Positions 36,020 to 42,992 of a stretch of DNA of 43,852 nucleotides are shown here, one piece after another. The stretch's first letter is position 1, and every line of letters begins with the position of its first letter. Below the pieces are notes generated by a model. The model had not been told where the DNA came from. It saw only the letters and a list, made by a program, of their open reading frames with translations, and ran no database searches. The position numbers and the translations under genes were made by a program. The DNA lies in NCBI GenBank assembly GCA_021811235.1, contig JAJZPG010000024.1, forward strand, positions 1-43,852, written 5' to 3'. Source of the stretch: Pseudomonadota bacterium (GTDB lineage: Bacteria > Pseudomonadota > Gammaproteobacteria > Burkholderiales > Thiobacillaceae).

Positions 36020-36439
36020 ATGCCCGCCTCATCCAAGCCCCTTACCGAAGCCGCCCTGCTGAAAATGCCGGCTTCCGCCTATATGAACGCCGAGCAGCTG
36101 GCCTTTTTCCGCACCCGTCTCGAAACGCTGCGCGACGAAATGCTGAACAACGCGGCCGACACTACCGAACATCTGAAGGAAAACGAGAACTTCGCCGACC
36201 CCAACGACCGCGCCACGGTCGAGGAGGAGCACATGCTGGAACAGCGCGTGCGCGACCGCGAACGCAAGCTCTTGAAGAAGATCAACAAGGCGCTGGCGCG
36301 CATCGACAGCGGCGAATTCGGCTGGTGCCTGGAAACCGGCGAGCCGATCGGCCTGCCGCGCCTGCTGGCCCGCCCCACCGCCGAGTATTCGATCGAGGCG
36401 CAGGAACGCCACGAACAGCTGGAAAAGCTGCACGCCTGA
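36020..36439 (+). CDS. dksA: RNA polymerase-binding transcription factor DksA, zinc-finger-degenerate form
   Basis: The 139-residue protein binds RNA polymerase through its secondary channel and works with ppGpp. The coiled-coil with its acidic tip is clear: NFADPNDRATVEEE contains the two functional aspartates D60 and D63. In the C-terminal zinc-finger region only C103 remains (GWCLETGEPIGLPRLLARPT). The other three zinc cysteines are replaced by T106, S124 and A127 (YSIEAQERHE). This form is known in betaproteobacteria and alphaproteobacteria and probably folds without zinc. Conserved synteny with the COG0523 gene and hslVU suggests it is the housekeeping DksA rather than a zinc-starvation paralogue. 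GGAG precedes ATG 36020. Confidence 0.93.
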   Translation: MPASSKPLTEAALLKMPASAYMNAEQLAFFRTRLETLRDEMLNNAADTTEHLKENENFADPNDRATVEEEHMLEQRVRDRERKLLKKINKALARIDSGEFGWCLETGEPIGLPRLLARPTAEYSIEAQERHEQLEKLHA

Positions 36440-36458
36440 AATCTGCAGCCATCCCGAG

Positions 36459-37517
36459 ATGGACACGCCCCGGTTGAATGACGCGCCGCTTCCGGTCACC
36501 CTGCTGACCGGCTTTCTGGGCAGCGGCAAGACCACGGTGCTGAATCATCTCGTGCGCACGCTGCCGCGCACCGCGATCCTGATGAACGAGTTCGGCGAGG
36601 TCGCGCTCGACCACCAGCTGCTGCAGAAGATGGAAGGACCGATGGCGCTGCTCTCCGGCGGCTGCGTCTGCTGCACCATCTCGGGCAGCCTGTCGCCGAC
36701 GCTGAAAAACCTGTGGATGGCGCGGCAAAAGGGCGACATTCCGGCGTTCGAGCGCGTCGTCATCGAGACCACCGGCATCGCCGACCCGGTGCCGGTGCTC
36801 GACAACCTGCTGCACGACAACTGGGTGCGGGCGCGTTTCCGGCTGGACGGGGTGGTCACCACGGTCGACGCGCTGTTCGGCATGGGCCAGCTCGACGAAC
36901 ACGCCGAGGCGGTGAAGCAGGTCGCGGTCGCCGACAAGCTGCTGCTGACCAAGACCGACCTCGCGCCGGCCGATACCGTCGCCGCGCTGCGTGAACGGCT
37001 CGCCGCGCTCAACCCGGCGGCCGACATCGTCACGGTCATCCGCGGCGAACTCGACCCGGCCGCCATCCAGAACCTGGGGCTGTGGAACGCCGAGACCCAG
37101 TCTCTCGAAGCCGCCCGCTGGCTGAAGGCGCAACGCTACCGCCCCGCAAACGCCGGCCGGCTCGGTGGAAAACCCGCCCTGCACGACGCCCGCATCGCCG
37201 CCTTCTCGGTGGTGCTCGATACGCCGCTCGACCGCTACGGCCTGCAGTCCGCACTCTCCATGCTGACCTCGTTCCGCGCCGAGAACCTGCTGCGCTTCAA
37301 GGCGCTGGTCAATCTGGCCGGGACGGACAAGCCCGTCGTGCTGCACGGCGTGCAGCACGTGCTCTACCCGGAAGTGCAGCTCGACGCCTGGCCGGACGAC
37401 GATCACCGCAGCCGCTTCGTCTTCATCGTGCGCGACCTCGACCCGGCGTTCGTGGAAAAACTGCTCGCCGATTTCACCGATGCCGCCGCGAGCCACGCCG
37501 GCCTGATGTCGCCATGA
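36459..37517 (+). CDS. COG0523/CobW-type metal-chaperone GTPase
   Basis: The protein is 352 residues. It has a G-domain with Walker [10 protein letters not shown] (18-26), the family metal-binding motif CVCC (C69-x-C71-C72) in [19 protein letters not shown], and TKTD for guanine binding. The CobW C-terminal domain follows (about 240-345). Family members hand Zn, Co or Fe/Ni to client proteins using GTP hydrolysis; the CxCC motif binds zinc in the characterised zinc chaperones. There is no C-terminal His-rich tail. It follows dksA by 19 nt and overlaps yidD (ATGA), and a ZnuA/ZnuB-type pair lies downstream, so zinc is the likely metal (inference). Confidence 0.9.
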   Translation: MDTPRLNDAPLPVTLLTGFLGSGKTTVLNHLVRTLPRTAILMNEFGEVALDHQLLQKMEGPMALLSGGCVCCTISGSLSPTLKNLWMARQKGDIPAFERVVIETTGIADPVPVLDNLLHDNWVRARFRLDGVVTTVDALFGMGQLDEHAEAVKQVAVADKLLLTKTDLAPADTVAALRERLAALNPAADIVTVIRGELDPAAIQNLGLWNAETQSLEAARWLKAQRYRPANAGRLGGKPALHDARIAAFSVVLDTPLDRYGLQSALSMLTSFRAENLLRFKALVNLAGTDKPVVLHGVQHVLYPEVQLDAWPDDDHRSRFVFIVRDLDPAFVEKLLADFTDAAASHAGLMSP

Positions 37518-37750
37518 ACCTCGCGCAGCGCGTGCTGATCGGATTCATCCGCGTCTACCAGCTGGCGCTGTCGCCCTGGCTGGGCCGGCAATGCCGCTAC
37601 CTGCCGACCTGCTCGGAATACGGCAAGGAAGCGATCGAGAAACACGGTGCCTGGAAGGGCAGCTGGCTCGCTGCCAGACGCATCGGACGCTGCCGCCCCG
37701 GCTGCAGCCACGGCTACGACCCGGTACCGCCGGTCAAGCCGCGCAAGTAG
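37514..37750 (+). CDS. yidD: Membrane protein insertion efficiency factor YidD
   Basis: The 78-residue protein matches the short YidD family, which helps YidC-dependent insertion at the inner membrane through an amphipathic helix. The N-terminus [19 protein letters not shown], core [21 protein letters not shown] and end GYDPVPPVK are diagnostic. The third cysteine block reads [13 protein letters not shown], where most homologues have a CHPWHPGGYDPVP-like sequence, so it carries an extra Cys-x3-Cys feature. It is usually found between rnpA and yidC; here it lies between the metal GTPase (ATGA overlap) and a small exported protein. Confidence 0.9.
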   Translation: MNLAQRVLIGFIRVYQLALSPWLGRQCRYLPTCSEYGKEAIEKHGAWKGSWLAARRIGRCRPGCSHGYDPVPPVKPRK

Positions 37751-37760
37751 AATAGCCCCC

Positions 37761-38051
37761 ATGTTGCCGCGCCGCCTGCTTCCCTGGCTGTTCGCGCTGG
37801 CCCTGCTCCTGGGCCAGGCGACGGCGTTCGCGCATGCGATCGGACACCTGCACCAGGACGACGCCGACGGCGCCGACCCGGTCTGCGAACTCTGCGTGGC
37901 CCAGTCCCATCTCGGCCATGCGGCGCCGCCAGCGGCGCAGCACCTGCCGCTCGTGGCGATGTCCCATGCCGCGCCGGACACCGTCACCTTCGCTTCCTTC
38001 TCCGTTTGCCCGCGCACCGCACAGGCCCGCGCGCCGCCCGTCTCCGCCTGA
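37761..38051 (+). CDS. Small exported His/Cys protein, DUF2946-like (96 aa)
   Basis: The signal peptide covers about residues 1-25 (RRLLPWLFALALLLGQATAFAHA). The short mature protein contains HAIGHLHQDD, CELC and further histidines (SHLGHAAPP, QHLPL, MSHAAP), so it looks able to bind a divalent metal in the periplasm. Size, position and the His...CxxC layout recall the loosely defined DUF2946 group, often found beside metal uptake genes; this is a resemblance, not a proven match. ATG 37761 lies 7 nt after a TAGAAT box and has no Shine-Dalgarno. It is followed after 66 nt by the porin-like gene. It may be a periplasmic metal buffer (inference). Confidence 0.7.
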   Translation: MLPRRLLPWLFALALLLGQATAFAHAIGHLHQDDADGADPVCELCVAQSHLGHAAPPAAQHLPLVAMSHAAPDTVTFASFSVCPRTAQARAPPVSA

Positions 38052-38117
38052 AATCCGGATTGTCGTGTCCGCAACCCCGGGTTGCGGGCGGTATTCCCTT
38101 TTTGACGGAGATTCACC

Positions 38118-39446
38118 ATGTTCCGCCCCGTTCTCCTGGCGGCCGCGCTGACGGCCGCCGTTCCGGCCCATGCCGACGCCGAACTCGACGCCCTGCGCGC
38201 CGAACTGAAGCAGCTGAAGGACAGCTACGAAACCCGCATCCAGGCACTGGAGGCGCGCCTGCAGGCTGCGGAAACGCAGACCGCCGCCGCCCCGCCAGCC
38301 GAAACCACACCGGCCTCCACCGCCAGTTTCAACCCCGACATCTCGCTCATCCTGCAAGGCCGCTATGCGCATCTCGACGATGTCGGCGAGCGCAACATCA
38401 GCGGCTTCCTGCCGGCCGGGCACGACCACGGCGTGCCTCGCGGCTTCTCGCTCGACCACACCGAGCTGGTGATGTCGGCCAGCATCGATCCCTATTTCCG
38501 CGGCTATTTCAACCTCGCCCTACTGGATGAGGAAGTCGGGATCGAAGAGGCCTGGGTCCAGACGACCCGCCTCGGCAACGGCTTCTCGGTGAAGGGCGGC
38601 CGCTTCCTCTCCGGCCTCGGCTATCAGAATGAAAAACACCCGCACGCCTGGGATTTCGCCGACAACAGCCTGATGTACCGCGCGTTGTTCGGCGAGGCCT
38701 ACGGCAACGACGGCGTGCAGCTGAAGTGGGTGGCGCCGACCGAGCTGTTCGTCGAGCTCGGCGCGGAAGCCGGACGCGGCGCAAATTTTCCCGGCACCGA
38801 CCGCAACGCCAACGGCGCCGGCAGCACCACGGTGTTCGGGCATCTCGGCGGCGATGTCGGCGCTTCCCACAGCTGGCGCGCCGGGCTGTCCTATCTGCAT
38901 GCCAAGGCAACCGAGCGCGAAGGCGAGCTGGACGACGTCAACGACCTGGCTGTCGACACCCTCTTCACCGGAACAAGCTCAACCTGGCTGGCGGATTTCG
39001 TATGGAAATGGGCCCCCGACGGCAACGCGCGCGAGCGCAATTTCAGCCTCGCTGCGGAATATTTCCTGCGCAAGGAGCGCGGCAGCCTGTGCGAACACGA
39101 CCCGCTCAATGGAGGATGCGCCGCAGGGACCGGGGACGCCTACCGCTCGCGCCAGTCAGGCTTCTATGCACAGGGCGTCTATCAGTTCATGCCGCGCTGG
39201 CGCACCGGCTACCGCTACGACCGGCTCGATCCGGGCGCCGTCGATTTCGGCCTGAACGGCCTCAATCTGGCTCCCCCCGATTACAAGCCGGTGCGCCATT
39301 CGCTCATGCTCGACTACTCGCCCTCGGAGTTCTCGCGCCTGCGCCTGCAATATTCGAAGGACAAGTCGATGGCAGCGCTCGACGAGAACCAGTGGTTCGT
39401 GCAATACATCCACAGCCTGGGCGCGCACGGCGCCCATGCCTTCTGA
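38118..39446 (+). CDS. Porin-like outer membrane beta-barrel protein next to metal ABC genes
   Basis: The protein is 442 residues. It has a signal peptide to about residue 19 (AVPAHA) and a short coiled-coil (about 21-53, ELDALRAELKQLKDSYETR) like those tethering some porins to peptidoglycan. A long barrel with alternating aromatic strands follows (ILQGRYAHLD, YFNLALLDEE, YRYDRLDPG), and the end MLDYSPSEFSRLRLQYSK...VQYIHSLGAHGAHAF is typical of porin C-termini. It is not a TonB receptor: no plug domain or TonB box is seen. GGAG precedes ATG 38118. It is 10 nt from the binding-protein gene, so it probably provides outer membrane passage for the same metal (inference). His-rich spots (AGHDHG near 95, HGAHAF at the end) fit this. 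Confidence 0.75.
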   Translation: MFRPVLLAAALTAAVPAHADAELDALRAELKQLKDSYETRIQALEARLQAAETQTAAAPPAETTPASTASFNPDISLILQGRYAHLDDVGERNISGFLPAGHDHGVPRGFSLDHTELVMSASIDPYFRGYFNLALLDEEVGIEEAWVQTTRLGNGFSVKGGRFLSGLGYQNEKHPHAWDFADNSLMYRALFGEAYGNDGVQLKWVAPTELFVELGAEAGRGANFPGTDRNANGAGSTTVFGHLGGDVGASHSWRAGLSYLHAKATEREGELDDVNDLAVDTLFTGTSSTWLADFVWKWAPDGNARERNFSLAAEYFLRKERGSLCEHDPLNGGCAAGTGDAYRSRQSGFYAQGVYQFMPRWRTGYRYDRLDPGAVDFGLNGLNLAPPDYKPVRHSLMLDYSPSEFSRLRLQYSKDKSMAALDENQWFVQYIHSLGAHGAHAF

Positions 39447-39456
39447 GGAGCCCATC

Positions 39457-40350
39457 ATGAAACGTCTGTTCATTGCATGCGCCCTGTGGCTGCCGCTGGC
39501 CGCCCACGGCGCCCTCAACGTCTTCGCCTGCGAGCCCGAATGGGCGGCGCTGGCGAAGGCAATCGGCGGCCCTTCCGCGCAGGTCTACGCGGCGACCACC
39601 GCGCTGCAGGACCCGCATCGCATCGAGGCGCGCCCCAGCCTGATCGCGCAGATGCGGCGCGCCGACCTGGTGGTGTGCAGCGGCGCCGGTCTCGAGGCGG
39701 GCTGGCTGCCGGTCCTGCTGCGCGAGGCCGGCAACGGGAAGGTCCAGCCCGGCCGCCCGGGCTATGTCGAAGCGACCCGCTTCGTCGCGCTGCTGGAAAA
39801 ACCCGCCTCGCTCGACCGCGCGCAAGGCGACGTCCACGCCGCCGGCAACCCGCACATCCACACCGATCCGCGCAACATCGCGCGGGTCGGGACGGTGCTG
39901 GCGGCGCGCATGGCCGAGCTCGACCCGGCCCAGGCTGCCGTCTATCAGGCGCAATGGCAAAGCTTCTCCGCGCGCTGGAACGAGGCCATCGTCCGCTGGC
40001 AGCAACGCGCGCAACCCCTGAAGAACCTGCCGGTCGCGGTGCAGCACAAGTCGTTCAGCTATCTGCTGGCCTGGCTCGGCATGCGCGAGGTGGCCACGCT
40101 GGAGCCGCAACCCGGAGTGGAGCCTTCGGTCGGGCATCTGGCACGGGTGGCGGCACAGCTGCAAGCGACGCCGGCGCGCGCGGTGCTGCGCGCGGCCTAC
40201 CAGAGCCCGCGCCCGGCCGACTGGCTTGCCGCGCGCGCCGGCATCCCGGCGCTGGCGCTGCCCTTCACCGTGGGGGGCAACGCGCGCGCGCCGGACCTGT
40301 TCGGCTTGTTCGACGACACCCTGGACCAGTTGCTGAAAGCCGCACCATGA
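39457..40350 (+). CDS. ZnuA-type metal ABC substrate-binding protein
   Basis: The 297-residue periplasmic protein has signal peptide MKRLFIACALWLPLAAHG. It has the cluster A-I (ZnuA/TroA) layout. The three zinc-ligand histidines are placed as in ZnuA: H54 in DPHRIEARP, H133 (with H135) in NPHIHTDPRN, and H197 in VQHKSFSYLLAWLG. The long His/Asp-rich loop of ZnuA is absent, and the usual fourth acidic ligand (an E in FSEPQ-like sequence) reads AYQSPRP here. It is preceded by TGAGGAG and overlaps the permease gene (ATGA). Zinc is favoured by the three-His pattern; manganese is less likely. Confidence 0.88.
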   Translation: MKRLFIACALWLPLAAHGALNVFACEPEWAALAKAIGGPSAQVYAATTALQDPHRIEARPSLIAQMRRADLVVCSGAGLEAGWLPVLLREAGNGKVQPGRPGYVEATRFVALLEKPASLDRAQGDVHAAGNPHIHTDPRNIARVGTVLAARMAELDPAQAAVYQAQWQSFSARWNEAIVRWQQRAQPLKNLPVAVQHKSFSYLLAWLGMREVATLEPQPGVEPSVGHLARVAAQLQATPARAVLRAAYQSPRPADWLAARAGIPALALPFTVGGNARAPDLFGLFDDTLDQLLKAAP

Positions 40351-41120
40351 ATGGCGCCGCACTCGATCCCGCGCTGCTGGCCTGGCCGTTCCTCGTCGGC
40401 CTGCTGGTGCTCGCCACCCACGTGCCGCTGGGACGCCGGGTGCTGGCGCGCGGCATCATTTTTCTCGACCTGGCGGTGGCACAGCTCGCCGTGCTCGGCG
40501 TCGTCGCGGCGCACGCGCTGGAACTGGCCGAGACCGGCTGGGCGACCCAGCTGGCCGCCGCCGCCGCCGCGCTGGCCGGCGCCGCCCTGCTGGCCGGATG
40601 CGAACGGCGCTGGCCGGATATCCAGGAAGCGCTGATCGGCTCCACCTTCGTGGTGGCGGCCAGCCTCGCCGTCCTGCTGCTGGCGGGCGACCCGCACGGC
40701 GGCGAACATCTGGCCGAGCTCCTGACCGGGCAGATCCTGTGGACGACACCCGTGCAGGCCCTGCAGATCGCCGCGCTGTACGGCGCGCTGCTGGCGCTCA
40801 TGGCGTGGCGCGGCGAACGCCTCGGCGGGCTCGGTTTCTATCTGGTCTTCGCACTGGCGATCACCGCCTCGGTGCAACTGGTCGGCGTCTACCTGGTGTT
40901 CGCCAGCCTGATCCTGCCGGCGCTGGCGGTGCGCAGGCTGCCCGCCAGGCAAGGCCTGCCGCTGGGCTGGGCGGTCGGTGCGCTGGCGTATGCAGCGGGC
41001 CTGTTCGTGTCCGCCCGCCTCGACTGGCCCAGCGGACCTGCGATCGTCGTCGCGCTCGCGGCGGCTGCGCTGCTGGTCGGCCAGACCCTGCGGGTTGCTG
41101 CAACGGGGCGACAGCGCTAG
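40347..41120 (+). CDS. ZnuB-type metal ABC permease (ABC-3 family)
   Basis: The protein is 257 residues with about eight membrane helices and almost no soluble part. GIIFLDLAVAQLAVLG and GQILWTTP are family features of ABC-3 permeases, as is VGVYLVFASLILPALAVRR near the C-terminus, which contains the region that contacts the ATPase. It should form the inner membrane channel for the binding protein encoded just upstream. No ATP-binding subunit (ZnuC-like) is encoded next to it: the porin lies before the binding protein and a STAS protein lies after this gene. The ATPase must be elsewhere, be shared, or be lacking. Confidence 0.87.
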   Translation: MNGAALDPALLAWPFLVGLLVLATHVPLGRRVLARGIIFLDLAVAQLAVLGVVAAHALELAETGWATQLAAAAAALAGAALLAGCERRWPDIQEALIGSTFVVAASLAVLLLAGDPHGGEHLAELLTGQILWTTPVQALQIAALYGALLALMAWRGERLGGLGFYLVFALAITASVQLVGVYLVFASLILPALAVRRLPARQGLPLGWAVGALAYAAGLFVSARLDWPSGPAIVVALAAAALLVGQTLRVAATGRQR

Positions 41121-41123
41121 TAT
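41095..41123 (+). promoter_or_regulatory. Candidate sigma-70 promoter for the STAS gene
   Basis: TTGCTG (41095-41100), a 17-nt spacer and TAGTAT (41118-41123) span the end of the permease gene. Transcription would start near 41130, about 23 nt before GTG 41153. Confidence 0.5.
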
Positions 41124-41152
41124 CTGCTGACCTAGGCACACGTACTCTTTCA

Positions 41153-42268
41153 GTGGCTCTTCCGTTTTTCAAAAAAGGCAAGGACAAGGCCCCCAGCCCC
41201 GCCCCCAAGGCGGCGGCTGCGCCCGTCGTCGAGTCACCCCCGACTGAAACCCTGCTGACCATGGACATGGGCGCCAGCGGCATCGTGGTCGAGGAAACCA
41301 GCGGTGCTCCGCAGTCGCCGGTGGACGAGGCCGCCATCCTGTATGCCAGCGGCCAGTCGGACATGGCCGAACGGCTGTTGCAGGGCATTCTGGCGACCGG
41401 CGACCGCCGCGCCTGGCACATGCTGTTCGATCTGTACGGCATCCAGAACCGCGAAAAGGATTTCGAACAGCTGGCGCTGGATTATGCGATGCGCTTCGAG
41501 ACCTCGCCGCCGATCTGGCAAAAGCTGGGAGGCAATGGCGCATCCGGCAAACCCCAGCAGGACCAGGCCGCCAGCCTGGAATTGCCCGGTCTGCTCGACA
41601 AGAAAGCCGCCGCCGCGCTGCGCGAAGGCATCGACGCCAGCGACAGGAAAGCCGTGGTGCGGATCGATTTTTCGCGCATCGAAATGGTCGACGAATCGGG
41701 CGCCGACGAATGCGCCAAGATCCTGGCGGCTGCCCGCAAGGCCAAGCGCAAGCTGCAGGTCAGCGGCGTCGACCGCCTGACCGCACTGTTGCAGGATCTC
41801 ACCCGCGCGACCCACAGCCGTGCCGTGCACTGGCTGCTGCTGCTGGAACTGTTCCAGACGCTCGGCCAGCAGGACCATTTCGAGGACCTGGCGGTGGATT
41901 ACGCCGTGCGGTTCGAGGTATCGCCGCCCTCCTGGAGCGAGGTTCAGGCTGCCGAGGTGATCCAGACGCAAGCCGCCGAACCGCTGGACGACGCCCTGCG
42001 CCTGACCGGCGAAATCACCCCGGCCAACGACAGCGCCCTGCAGCAGTTCGGCGGCTACGCCGCCACCCACAACGACGTGCTGGTCGACCTCTCGCAGGTC
42101 ACCCGCGTCGACTACGGCAGCGTCAGCCAATTCATCAGCGTGCTGATGCAATGCCTGGGCAGCGGCAAATCCATCACTCTGCGCGGCCATAACGCGCTCA
42201 TCCACGAACTCTTCCGCGTCATGGGCATCGACCAGTTGGCGCAGCTCGCGCCCCGCCACCCCGCCTGA
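41153..42268 (+). CDS. Tandemly duplicated STAS-domain protein
   Basis: The 371-residue soluble protein has a Pro/Ala-rich N-terminus (1-60). It then repeats a helical segment plus STAS domain twice. DFEQLALDYAMRFETSPPIW (103-122) matches HFEDLAVDYAVRFEVSPPSW (242-261). STAS 1 (about 141-220) has RIDFSRIEMVDESGADE; STAS 2 (about 283-368) has VDLSQVTRVDYGSVSQF. STAS domains mediate switchable protein contacts; in anti-anti-sigma factors a Ser after the Asp is phosphorylated, and the first copy keeps a candidate (S182 in DESG). No partner kinase is nearby. Start GTG 41153 follows a good promoter but has only a weak ribosome binding site. The family occurs upstream of hslVU in related bacteria by synteny; function unknown. 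Confidence 0.82.
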   Translation: MALPFFKKGKDKAPSPAPKAAAAPVVESPPTETLLTMDMGASGIVVEETSGAPQSPVDEAAILYASGQSDMAERLLQGILATGDRRAWHMLFDLYGIQNREKDFEQLALDYAMRFETSPPIWQKLGGNGASGKPQQDQAASLELPGLLDKKAAAALREGIDASDRKAVVRIDFSRIEMVDESGADECAKILAAARKAKRKLQVSGVDRLTALLQDLTRATHSRAVHWLLLLELFQTLGQQDHFEDLAVDYAVRFEVSPPSWSEVQAAEVIQTQAAEPLDDALRLTGEITPANDSALQQFGGYAATHNDVLVDLSQVTRVDYGSVSQFISVLMQCLGSGKSITLRGHNALIHELFRVMGIDQLAQLAPRHPA

Positions 42269-42331
42269 CAGCGCGGGCCTGAACGCACCGGGTCCGCCTG
42301 AGCCGGCGCCTATCCCGGCCGACGCGTCATC

Positions 42332-42337
42332 TATAAT
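42332..42337 (+). promoter_or_regulatory. Consensus -10 box directly before hslV
   Basis: TATAAT is a perfect -10 hexamer ending 6 nt before ATG 42344, and no Shine-Dalgarno is visible. If this is the hslV promoter, the mRNA would be leaderless. No consensus -35 or sigma-32 pattern is seen upstream. Confidence 0.4.
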
Positions 42338-42343
42338 CTGCCC

Positions 42344-42910
42344 ATGGAACAATATCGCGGCACCACCATCCTCTCCGTTCGCCGGGGCAGCGAAGTCGCC
42401 CTCGGCGGCGACGGCCAGGTCACCCTCGGCAACATCGTCATCAAGTCCACCGCCCGCAAGGTGCGCCGGCTGTACCAGGAAAAGGTGCTGGCCGGGTTCG
42501 CCGGCGGCACCGCCGACGCCTTCACCCTGTTCGAACGTTTCGAAGCCAAGCTCGACAAGCACTCGGGGCATCTCATGCGCAGCGCGGTCGAACTCGCCAA
42601 GGACTGGCGCACCGACCGCATGCTGCGGCGGCTCGAAGCCATGCTGGCGGTGGCCGACCGCGAGCACTCTCTCATCATCACCGGCAACGGCGACGTGCTG
42701 GAACCCGAGCTCGGCATCGCCGCGATCGGCTCCGGCGGCGCCTTCGCCCAGTCCGCCGCCCGTGCCTTGCTGGAAAATACCGATCTGCCTCCGCTTGAAA
42801 TCGTCAAGAAGAGCCTCACCATTGCAGGGGACATCTGCATTTATTCGAACCAGAACCATGTGATCGAGGTTTTAGGGGATAGGAGCCAGGATTCAGGGGT
42901 CAGGGAATGA
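42344..42910 (+). CDS. hslV: ATP-dependent protease subunit HslV (ClpQ), with extended C-terminus
   Basis: The protein is 188 residues. It is the Thr-peptidase core of HslUV, exposing the catalytic Thr after removal of the N-terminal stretch MEQYRG (TTILSVRRG follows). [20 protein letters not shown] and [13 protein letters not shown] are family motifs. The normal enzyme ends shortly after [18 protein letters not shown]; here 11 more residues ([11 protein letters not shown]) are added from a repeat element inserted at the 3' end. The added tail sits near the C-terminus rather than the active site, so activity is probably kept. hslU starts 82 nt later. Confidence 0.94.
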   Translation: MEQYRGTTILSVRRGSEVALGGDGQVTLGNIVIKSTARKVRRLYQEKVLAGFAGGTADAFTLFERFEAKLDKHSGHLMRSAVELAKDWRTDRMLRRLEAMLAVADREHSLIITGNGDVLEPELGIAAIGSGGAFAQSAARALLENTDLPPLEIVKKSLTIAGDICIYSNQNHVIEVLGDRSQDSGVRE

Positions 42911-42990
42911 GCGGCCCCCGGCCGCGCCCCTGAAAAAAACGCGAAGCGACAACGCTCCCCTGAATCCCGGCCCCTGATCCCTGCCCCCTG
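42875..42990. repeat. Inverted-repeat element between hslV and hslU
   Basis: The left arm (about 42875-42905) and right arm (about 42957-42990) are imperfect reverse complements; the best match is GGATTCAGGGG at 42889-42899 against CCCCTGAATCC at 42957-42967. Both arms consist of GGGTCAGGG/GGATTCAGGGG-type units. The centre contains a small GCGGCC-CCC-GGCCGC hairpin. It resembles the short mobile-type palindromic repeats dispersed in many proteobacterial genomes. It changes the last codons of hslV and replaces the usual spacer before hslU. Confidence 0.65.
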
Positions 42991-42992
42991 AA

